Origin: Molanna angustata
Taxonomy: Eukaryota > Arthropoda > Insecta > Trichoptera > Molannidae
Reading direction: 5' to 3'
Assembly: GCA_963576475.1 (NCBI GenBank)
Contig: OY754972.1
Location: 16,048,506-16,112,505 of the forward strand
Length of the DNA: 64,000 nt
In this document: piece after piece, positions 56,080-64,000 of the stretch
How positions within the stretch are numbered: the first letter of the stretch is position 1
Layout: each line of letters opens with the position of its first letter
Made by a program: the position numbers and the translations under genes
The notes under the pieces: generated by a model
Databases searched by the model: none
What the model saw: the letters and a program-made list of their open reading frames with translations, nothing else
What the model was told of the DNA's origin: nothing

Positions 56080-57475
56080 GGTAGCTATAGAATAATGTTT
56101 TTCAAATCATGTTGACAAGTTTATTGTTAAACAGCAATTTCATCTAAAGATTGTTGAAAAACTACATTACATATTATTCTGAGACAAATTACAAAACGCC
56201 GTTTTCGTAAAATTTTACTTCAAAAGCGCTTGAAGTCTCTGTGCTCTGATGTACCATGCTGTCTTGTAAATTTAATATATATTATTTTATATCGATTATT
56301 TGTGACGATAATAAAATGAACCTTTTCTGTTACGATGAACCCAAGTGTTATGTTAAGAACCTATGGGGGATAAAATACAATAAACAAGTACCTATACTTT
56401 CTTATTAAATTTTTATGCATAAAGGAATACATATTTGTTTTGTAGTAATGAAAATTTCAATACATGTATTTTTATATTCCCACTAAAATTCTAATCTATG
56501 AATATTTTAGCTTCGTATTTTTTTTCGTACTAACGTGACGCACCATCCTTTCATGCATTAATAAAAAAATTTCGTACTAACGTGACGCACCATCCTTTCA
56601 TTCATTAATAAAAAAGTTTATTTCTATTTATTTATTTTTTTACTAAGCGAAAGCTTTGTTTTTTATGTAGATATAAAATCTTTTGAGTAACTGGATTTAG
56701 ATTATATATATTCAAGGATAGTATGTAAATGTTTAAGATTAAACTCGTTAAAAATTACTGTCATTTTTCTCGATGTGTTCTTAGTAGAAAGATAAATATC
56801 TTGGAACGTAAGTTCTAATCCATATAGATTCCTACACAAAATCATCTCGCCATGTATAGCAGATAAATAAGGAATGTGGTCTGAATACTTTAAAAAATCC
56901 TGTTTATATAAATTTTAAACTTTCTCTCTTTTTAGGAACTAACATTTTTATTTTCGCCTACGTATTCTGAATAGTAGATATATTATATATTACATGAAAT
57001 ATAAATAAATATAGTTAAACAACGTAATAAAATTTTAATTCATTTGTATATTGCTTTGTTCGTTTTAACTTATGTACATAATAATAAAACACGTGTTATT
57101 TATAAGACATCGTGATATCTTAATTCCTTTTATTTTTTTACTAGTTGTAAGGTTCACAAAGGTTTAACAACCTCATATGTCAATATCGGCGACTACACAG
57201 TAGCGTTAAAAAACTTTCCTTTTTTTCTTATTATATATACTTTTATAGTAGGTGTGTGATATTGGGAGGAAGTTTATTTTTAATTTTATTTATTTATTTA
57301 TTTAAAATGAATATATTATATATCAGAAAAGTTGCGATGTTAAGTACGTATATTAGATATTGCAAATTTAATAATCAGTTAATTTAGTTTAAATAGAAAT
57401 AATACTTTAGTTAAGGGCTTCATAATAAAAGAGGACTTACTTGAATTACATATACGTTTAGTTAAAATTAATTAC
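56080..57475. other. AT-rich intergenic DNA with a 48-bp tandem duplication
   Basis: At 56522-56616 TTCGTACTAACGTGACGCAC...CATCCTTTCAT and the following ATTAATAAAAAA are repeated twice. No genes seen. Confidence 0.6.
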
Positions 57476-57478
57476 AAA

Positions 57479-57760
57479 TGTAACACTCGATAAATTTTAT
57501 AGATGTTCGCGATGTTGAGGTCGATCTGAATTTTGAGCGTTTCGTTAAAAGCTGGACACTGCAATCGTCCTGTCGGCTGACGAGCGATTGGCGATCGTCG
57601 TTGGGTATTCGCTTTATGAAGTGATGTCCTTCGGCCATCTTCGGTAATCAGAGTGAGATGTGAGATTGTGTGGTCGGTACAGCTTCGCCATACTTTTGTA
57701 TTTTTTTATATATTTCTTATTTAAATATACTTTCTTTTGTAAATAAAAAAACAAAAATAC
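57479..57760 (+). repeat. Possible solo LTR
   Basis: TGTAACACTCGATAAATTTT starts a GC-richer block (57500-57690) that ends in an A-rich AAATAAAAAAACAAAAATAC stretch. The composition is like an LTR with U5-side poly(A) signals, but no partner LTR or target duplication was found. Confidence 0.3.
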
Positions 57761-57984
57761 GACCGCTCGCGTGGCTATATGTTTTTATATTTTTTCAAAA
57801 GTAATATTATAAGTTTTTTGTTGTACTGTAAAGTTGTCAATATTGACATACGCGGTGTTAGACCTAATGCGACGACATGCAGTCTCAACTCAGACTGCCA
57901 TGAAAACTGGTGTGCACAAACATGTGCAAATCGGAATGATAATCTTATACGATCTACTTTATTTATATGCAGATGTTGTCTCTG

Positions 57985-58060
57985 TCCATCGCCATGCTAT
58001 AATGGTAAGCTGTTTGGCTTGTATGATGGCGTCCTAGGTTCTTTTTCCAAGTCCAAATTT
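57985..58060 (+). repeat. Degenerate SINE head
   Basis: CATGCTATAATGGTAAGCTG...GATGGCGTCCTAGGTTC resembles the SINE-B head spacing (GTTGGTAAGCC ... GACGTC-GGGTTC). Strongly decayed. Confidence 0.4.
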
Positions 58061-58163
58061 CACTTTAATTTGTGCTTTATATATGGCATAATAAACTTGT
58101 TAAGGAGTTCATAATATCACTTAAATTTGCGCGTAATATGACATGGTTGAATTGTTAATTCAT

Positions 58164-58440
58164 TCATTCATACCATCACGGCATATTTCACAATGTGGGG
58201 TAACCAGCGAAAGCTGTGCGGGTGTGCATTGCCTTATAAAAGGGAGCACAACACATATGTGTATACCCACACACCAGTCTCGTCTCACCTAAAAAGGCAC
58301 TATATTCAGAATGGGTGGTGAACCTCATTGCTGAACAATGTGAGATGTTATTGTTGCCTGTTGTATTTTCGATTACCCGGCTCTTACGGGACACTCGAAA
58401 ACAATAATAGAAAAGAGTAGAAGCACTATTCTAAGCCGGT
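58164..58440 (-). repeat. Dispersed repeat R1, full copy, minus strand
   Basis: CATACCATCACGGCATATTT...GCAATGAGGTT counterpart AACCTCATTGCTGAACAATG...GGCTCTTACGGGACACTCGA...GAATAGTGC counterpart GCACTATTCTAAGCC. Nearly identical to 40616-40893. A block resembling 58443-58500 also lies just upstream (58045-58115). Confidence 0.88.
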
Positions 58441-58499
58441 GTCTCAAATTGTTAAGGAATCCATAATTTCACTTTAATTTTTGCTTTCCATAAAATGAA

Positions 58500-59040
58500 G
58501 ATTAAATTATGGCAAAGTAATTCAACCCTCACATTGTGTATTTTTCAATGTATCCACGTAATAACCGTACAGTTTTATTATTCAACATTTATATAAACGA
58601 TGTTAATGCACCTGAAAACCAATGGTATATAAAGGTACCTACATACCTACCTACATACCAAGTTCAGTGGCATCCACCATAGTGTGCAATGTCTAGGTTA
58701 TATTCACGTTTTAGAGTCCACATAAACGTGACTGGATCGGGTGTTAAAGTTCAGGTTACGTTTACGTTGTCTGGAGCAAAACTCCAACCGAGCACTGCCA
58801 TTGACCTTCCATCAATTCCGTTGGCAGGGTCAGCAGCCTTGGGTTTGGAACCCTCGCCAAAACTGCACCAACCTCTCGTCTTATTGTATATTAGTGTCTA
58901 TGTATGTGGGTGCTAGTATGAGTGTGGGTGTGTTTATGTGACATCAGGGTCATGAACCGTCAAATGCCTAATCATGAACCCAAACACGTTACTACAGCTG
59001 TTATCATGTGCATTATTACCTTCGCGAATCAAAACAAAGC
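58500..59040. other. Unassigned stretch, locally GC-richer
   Basis: 58700-58900 is GC-richer (CCTTCCATCAATTCCGTTGG) with two overlapping short frames and no recognised motif. Confidence 0.4.
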
Positions 59041-59044
59041 CATA

Positions 59045-59460
59045 ACTAGTTGCATGTAACACATGAGATCCAACTCTCGATGGCGATAGTATGTATAATT
59101 GAAGAATACGTACCGAACTATAAACACTTAAACAAAATTTATAATCATTTTATGATATTTTGTTTTCTATATATAACATGTAGGTATGTAATGTCAGGAC
59201 AGAATAGTATGGAGGTCAGTTTTTTTTCTACTCAGAATATGAAAACACCATTATGGTATGAATCTATATTTGGAGATTAATAATAATAATAAAATGGATG
59301 ATTTTTATAGCGCCGTTTTTGTGATAACCTCACCTCATAAATATTGTGTACTGTAAGCCTACTGCCTTACAAATTGTATGAAACTCACTAATTTCAAGTT
59401 TTATAAAAATTGTTACAAAAAATTAGAGATGTACTACTACAACCAATATTTGGGCCTGTA
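59045..59460 (+). repeat. Dispersed repeat R2, left half
   Basis: ACTAGTTGCATGTAACACAT, ATGTATAATTGAAGAATACG, GTATGGAGGTCAG and TTACAAATTGTATGAAACTC follow the order of 4463-5286. An L2-like tail (59281-59345) is inserted or joined inside it. Confidence 0.78.
59281..59345 (-). repeat. L2/CR1-like LINE 3' tail
   Basis: TTTTTATAGCGCCGTTTTTG...TGATAACCTCACCTCA preceded by (AAT)n is the inverse of the tail at 10296-10372. It lies inside the R2 copy. Confidence 0.6.
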
Positions 59461-59464
59461 GACT

Positions 59465-60695
59465 TTTTTTATTTATTTAAGAAAAAGGGCAACGTACAAT
59501 AATGTTTTTTTCACAATATAATAAATAATAATAACATAAGTAATTGTAATTTAATCAGCCCACCTTTGCTTTCATATTACATGTACTCAGTGCTGTTAAC
59601 AAAACAATTAATTATTCCTGTCTTATGTGGCTCCTGAAAAGGGTCCTGGACATATATAATCTGTCCACGGACTTTACAAATTATTATTTGTGGTAAGGCA
59701 TCGGCACAATGGCGAATTCTGAGCGGTGTTAGTATTTTTTTATCTAAAAAGAACGTTGAGATGTGCCTTGTTCGTCTGTGTTATACCTATGTTGAAGTTA
59801 ATAATTTTCAGAAGATCTGTTTAGTCAATATTGTAGTTTATTTTGTCATAAAGGTCCTTGTCTTGTCTGTAAAGTCTGCAATTCAAGTTTGTTGTTATTA
59901 CCAGTTGTTTGTTGTTACTAGATGTGTCTCAAAAATATGTGTTTAATTCATTTTTTACTGTTAATATAAATACATATTACAGTGTGGATTCCAGATGACT
60001 GACGCATGCTCCAATTGACTTCTAACAATTGTGTTATATAGTAAGCTAAATGTTTTCACTTAAGCGAATAGTTTGAAAAAAAAAATAAGCTTGTTTTAGA
60101 AAAAAGATATTGTAATCGGATGTTTCTGTCGTTGGAATTGCATACTCGATTGTTTTTTTATTTTTTTTATTTTGGTCAAGTAGTTTTCATCCCCGATACA
60201 GAGAAAAGTTTACGCCCAAAAATCGTCCTAAATGAAATTTTTTTTTATATTCCATTTAAAGAAAAGCTATGTAAAACATTTTAGTATAAATATATGAAAA
60301 TATATGTAACATGGCTCTTTGAACCTACAGGCGATAACATATTTTCATTTAATATATGAATATATTAATACGTGAATACAACATAATCCTACGTAAGATA
60401 CTTAGGTACATTTAAAGCTACTCCCATTTATGGTAATTCCTTAAACATTTTTTTTTCTGAAATTGGATTATTAAATATTTTATGTTCAAGATGAAATAAA
60501 TGTTGGCAGAATATTTTTTTTTCCTTTTTAATATGAAACTTTATTATATGTACATATACGACGATTACAAAATAAATGACTCCATAAAAATGCATACTCA
60601 GAATTGTAACTTTTAAGATTAAAAAATATTGTCTCTTCTCTATAACCTACATTATAAGTTGTAATATGTTTCGTTTATAAGGAAATCTAAAAAAA
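59465..60695. other. AT-rich intergenic DNA
   Basis: No recognised feature. Confidence 0.4.
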
Positions 60696-60699
60696 ATAT

Positions 60700-60830
60700 A
60701 ACTTCTTCATGTGCCATCTCCTCTACGAAGGTTGGCGATCATCGGGGCTATCTCCACTTTCGGGCTATTGCCATTCACGGCGGCCTGAAACAGTGACGTG
60801 TTGCTTTTTCTGAACCACCGTCCTACTCCT
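60700..60830 (-). pseudogene. LINE C-terminal fragment
   Basis: The minus strand ends in NGNSPKVEIAPMIANLRRGD then GT and stop, the usual A-N-L-R-R-G end of an insect LINE frame, followed by a GAAGAAG tail. Only about 40 codons remain. Confidence 0.7.
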
Positions 60831-60834
60831 CTAA

Positions 60835-61833
60835 GGGCAGAATTTATAAAACGTACTTAGTATGTGCTCAATGCTTAGCACCCCAAAATCGTATTAATAA
60901 ACAATATGCAATGCTTATGTCGTAAACGCGTACTTAAGCATTGCAGCGCAGTCTATAGAAATCAATAGAAATATATCGAATGCTCAAGTCGCCCGGCTAC
61001 CTGCCTTGGAGAACTACAGAGAGACGGAACGGGACAGAGCTATACCGAGTGAAAGAGATGATAATATGCGTGTACATAACTTCGCCATTATATATTTTAC
61101 AGTTGTCAGTTTCGTGTATTGCATCTCTTTAAATTTTCGGCTTGTGCTCCAATTTGTATAATATCTATTTGGTTTTTTATTTGACTGATACTTGCCATAA
61201 ATACCTATGATGTGTTGAATAGGGATAGTGATGTTTTCTGTAAAACTACCTTGATTTTTTTTTATATGATCCTTCTTTTATTGGCATATATATTTGATTA
61301 ATATTTATACTATTATAGATGTAAGAATTTGTATTTTTTTCCATCATAGTAAAAATATACATTAAAACCCATAACCATAGTTTTTTTTATTATTTGTGTG
61401 TTTTATTGCTAGATTTTTAATACATTATTTTTACTATGTAGGTACTTATATTTTTGGTTTTATTCATGGTTGTTCAAAATTAGAAATTCTCTTTATATTT
61501 TTGATTTTTGGATTTTTTTATCTAGAGAGGCAATGGAGATTCATTGTTATATTATATTGTCAATTCACCATCCCATGTCTAGTTGTTATTATTATTATAA
61601 AAGTGCGCACGTGTCTATGCAATAAGTATTCAGAATCCCAACGCAGCGGCCCTAAATGTGTTGGTAATATAAAGCAAAAAATACAACTCATTGACAAACG
61701 TTGTTCTCGACTGAGTAAACTCAAAGTATTGTTTATTAATAGGACAGTGTTATTAGTTCTCAGATTCGTTTGAGTAGTGCTTACGTGAGAATTCTCAGAG
61801 TCACCATTTGAGAATTGTTTATAAATTCGGCCC
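60835..61833. mobile_element. PIF/Harbinger-like non-autonomous element
   Basis: 999 bp with imperfect TIRs GGGCAGAATTTATAAA and TTTATAAATTCGGCCC, flanked by TAA (60832-60834 and 61834-61836). TIR and TSD resemble the 25157-25981 element. The ends carry repeated CTTAGTATG/GCTTAG and TCTCAG-type subterminal words. The 125-codon frame at 61396-61773 has no transposase motif. Confidence 0.72.
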
Positions 61834-61839
61834 TAATTC

Positions 61840-62300
61840 CTTGTATCCTTTCCCTGGATTATAAGCTGCAGGAGTTGGTACTTTTCCCTCTCATTGTACA
61901 GTCAAGCAGCTCACGATCTTTTGTTCAATCGATAAAGATCAATCTCGTTCCGAACTCTGTTTCTCCAATTTATTTACAAAATAAATTATTCTGTATATTC
62001 AAAGTTCAAATGATTTTATTGTTCTCACTGTCGTATCAGTCGGTGTCCAAGCTTCCAATTACTGGATAACATCGAAGAGTACAAGTTTTTAGATCTAGGG
62101 AAATGTCTTTACTGGTGAGGATTTCCAGCATCTACATGAAAATTCCACGAACTTGCTCAAAGTGACATTTGATTACCTGACTATGATCCCATCGCTCGTT
62201 GACCGTAATATATCCAAGGTAGGTTTCTCATATTACATATGTTAAGTTTTCATACATGAGTTTTGAACTGTTCACTACAATATTCAACTCATGTATCAAA
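61840..62300. other. Unassigned intergenic DNA
   Basis: No recognised feature. Confidence 0.4.
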
Positions 62301-62303
62301 TTA

Positions 62304-62468
62304 GATGGGTCGAAGGCAGAGCGGTTAGCGCATTGGGTTAGTAATCCAGTGGTCGTTCCCAGTAACCGATTTCGTTCACCTATAGCACAAGCATTTTATG
62401 CTTATTTTAGGGAACGTAGGAAGATGTATATGTACTTGTTTAACAAGTACATATTAATTTTTATTAAA
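62304..62468 (+). mobile_element. SINE-A copy with damaged B box
   Basis: GCAGAGCGGTTAGCGCATTG, GTTAGTAATCCAGTGGTCG, then a deletion that removes GCGAGTTCGAATCC, followed by GATTTCGTTCACCTATAGCA and the full tail. The lost B box means no internal polymerase III promoter. Confidence 0.85.
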
Positions 62469-62644
62469 AAAATTTTCTATGAATATTCCTTCTACATCCT
62501 TCACTTATTCCCTACTTCCTTCCCTAATTGCCGTGATCAGATATTATTGAAAGTTATTCATATTTTTTACCATTTTTTTTAAAGGAACATAATTATAATA
62601 ATTTACCTAGTTCATTCGACGATTCATGTTGCTTTTGGATTTTA

Positions 62645-62813
62645 GATGCGTCGATGGCAGAGCGGTTAGCGCGCTGGGCTAGTAATCCAGTGGTCGCGAG
62701 TTCTAATCCTGCCTCGACCGATTTCGTTCACCTATAGCACAAGCATTTATTTGCTTATTTTAGGTAACGTAGGAAGATGTATATGTACTTGTTTAACAAG
62801 GACATCTTCATTT
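62645..62813 (+). mobile_element. SINE-A, near full length
   Basis: GGCAGAGCGGTTAGCGCGCT, GGCTAGTAATCCAGTGGTCG, CGAGTTCTAATCCTGCCTCG, GATTTCGTTCACCTATAGCA, TGTACTTGTTTAACAAGGAC. The A box and loop resemble tRNA-Thr (AGT). Same orientation as the copy 180 bp upstream. Confidence 0.88.
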
Positions 62814-62814
62814 A

Positions 62815-64000
62815 AAAAAATATATTTTTTTTTTATTGTTTTTTTTTTATTATAGTTACTTAACCTGCCATTGTACACTTTCTTATCTGTAAATAAATTG
62901 AATACACAAATATATTTTATTGAATACACAGTAATGTAATGGAGACTTTGATGTTTGTCAATACCCACTCCTTTTTTATTAAGTATTATTAAAAATAATA
63001 TCGCCCTTGATATGCACTGTTTGATTTGCTGTTGATTTTTTCTCAGTAAAAGGAGTTTATTCATTCATTATTTGCACTATATGTAATGTAATATGTTTAC
63101 TATGTAGTGTATTTTGTTCAAAGGGTTAGGTATCAAATCATATGTGTCCCCTTCTCTTATCATCTAATGTATATTTCTGTGTTATCTATCATTCACTACC
63201 CCGTGGTTATCAATGGTTCACTGCAAATGAACCCATAGTAAAAAATTACAAACATAGGTAGGTATGTACAATAGTATTTTTTTGCTATACAAATTTAATC
63301 CTTTTATGTAACCGTATTTGTTATGGCGTATCTGAATAATCTTTTCTAGTTTAGCCATAATCATTACAGTCAATATCGGATTTAATTATTTTCTATAGTT
63401 ATCTGTTGTCGTTAGTTTAACATATGTGTATATCTAAATTCACGAAAAATAGCATTTTAATGATACTTAATATATTTCGTATATCTAGATTGCTCTTTGA
63501 TTGAATTCTTTGCTATTTAGAGTTCCGTTTCACCTTGTGTTATATGTTGTCTCTAGTGTACCTATACCCTTTTTTATCGTCAAAACATTTAATGCGATCA
63601 ACAAACAATGTATAATTATTATTTATGAAAAATACAATATTATAGCTTTAAAACAATATAGATAAAAAAATAATTGTGTATTCTCTCGATAAAATTAAAA
63701 AAAAATGAATTAAAGAGGAAAATTAATTGATATGTTTACAATCTTTTTCTTTCATAAAATCTAAATTATAAGAGTTTTTTTTTAAATTTCGCAAACTAGA
63801 CAAAAATATTTAATATAATATATTATTATGTTTTCCCTGACGAAATATGTACCTACATATTCATGAATTCTCTTAATAAGCGAAAAATGCTCATTCCTTA
63901 GGTGAATAAAAAATTACAATATAATATCAACAGATTAAAATGTATTGATTCAACAGATTCACGCTGATTTTGATTTTCCTAAAACTTTATGATTAATCTA
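62815..64000. other. AT-rich intergenic DNA to window end
   Basis: A 105-codon minus-strand frame (62747-63064) is Lys/Ile-rich AT noise. Nothing else recognised. Confidence 0.45.

Overview
This window looks like intergenic DNA from a large, AT-rich insect genome, most likely a lepidopteran. The evidence is the very high A+T, the frequent GTAGGTACCTACC-type words, tRNA-headed SINEs, fragments of RTE-like, Jockey/CR1-like and L2-like LINEs, and many small terminal-inverted-repeat (TIR) elements. The order-level call is inference from sequence texture; I recognise no host protein-coding gene, functional tRNA or rRNA. Nearly every structure I can support is a mobile element or its remains.

The main feature is a complete, apparently young Ty3/gypsy-type LTR retrotransposon at 47292-53221. 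It has two LTRs of 216 and 215 bp that differ by one substitution and one A-run indel. TG...CA termini, a 4-bp ATAC target duplication, a primer-binding site, a polypurine tract and two long intact reading frames are all present. Gag (399 aa) carries an N-terminal SAP-like motif, a coiled coil, a capsid-like region and one CCHC knuckle. Pol lies in the -1 frame, probably reached by slippage at GGAAAAC directly against the gag stop. It carries protease, reverse transcriptase, RNase H and an integrase with intact HHCC and DD35E residues. After the integrase GPY motif Pol has about 240 extra residues: a macro domain of the OARD1/TARG1 type (ADP-ribosyl hydrolase fold) followed by a CCCH zinc finger. 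There is no env and no room for one. A retrotransposon polyprotein carrying an ADP-ribose-processing type domain plus an RNA-binding type finger is the best candidate here for an undescribed system.

Layout: 0-5 kb has a minus-strand SINE-B, a LINE 3' scrap, a 152-bp palindromic MITE and copies of two dispersed families (a ~275-bp family R1 and a ~0.8-kb family R2). 5-17 kb has tRNA-Thr-like SINEs (SINE-A), a GC-rich block at 7.1-7.8 kb, a hAT-like TIR element, an RTE-like LINE end framed by a 120-bp inverted repeat, and a 163-bp palindrome at 14.7 kb. 17-30 kb has a SINE-B, a long (AC)n/(ACGC)n microsatellite, R1 and R2 copies, a PIF/Harbinger-like element nested in an older inverted repeat, and a ~410-bp TIR element. 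30-47 kb has a decayed Jockey/CR1-like reverse transcriptase, several RTE-like LINE ends, an LTR remnant at 34.1 kb, an R2 copy split by a SINE-B, a minisatellite and a U2-snRNA-like start. 47-53 kb is the intact LTR element. 53-64 kb has a LINE 3' end with a (TAAA)n tail, more R1/R2 copies, tRNA-like scraps, a second PIF/Harbinger-like element and two tandem SINE-A copies.

Most short open frames outside 47.5-53 kb are chance frames in AT-rich or repetitive DNA. The two retrotransposon genes work as one replication unit: Gag packages the RNA, and Pol matures the proteins, copies the RNA and inserts the DNA. What the added macro and CCCH domains do is unknown; removing ADP-ribose from element proteins or RNA is a testable hypothesis.
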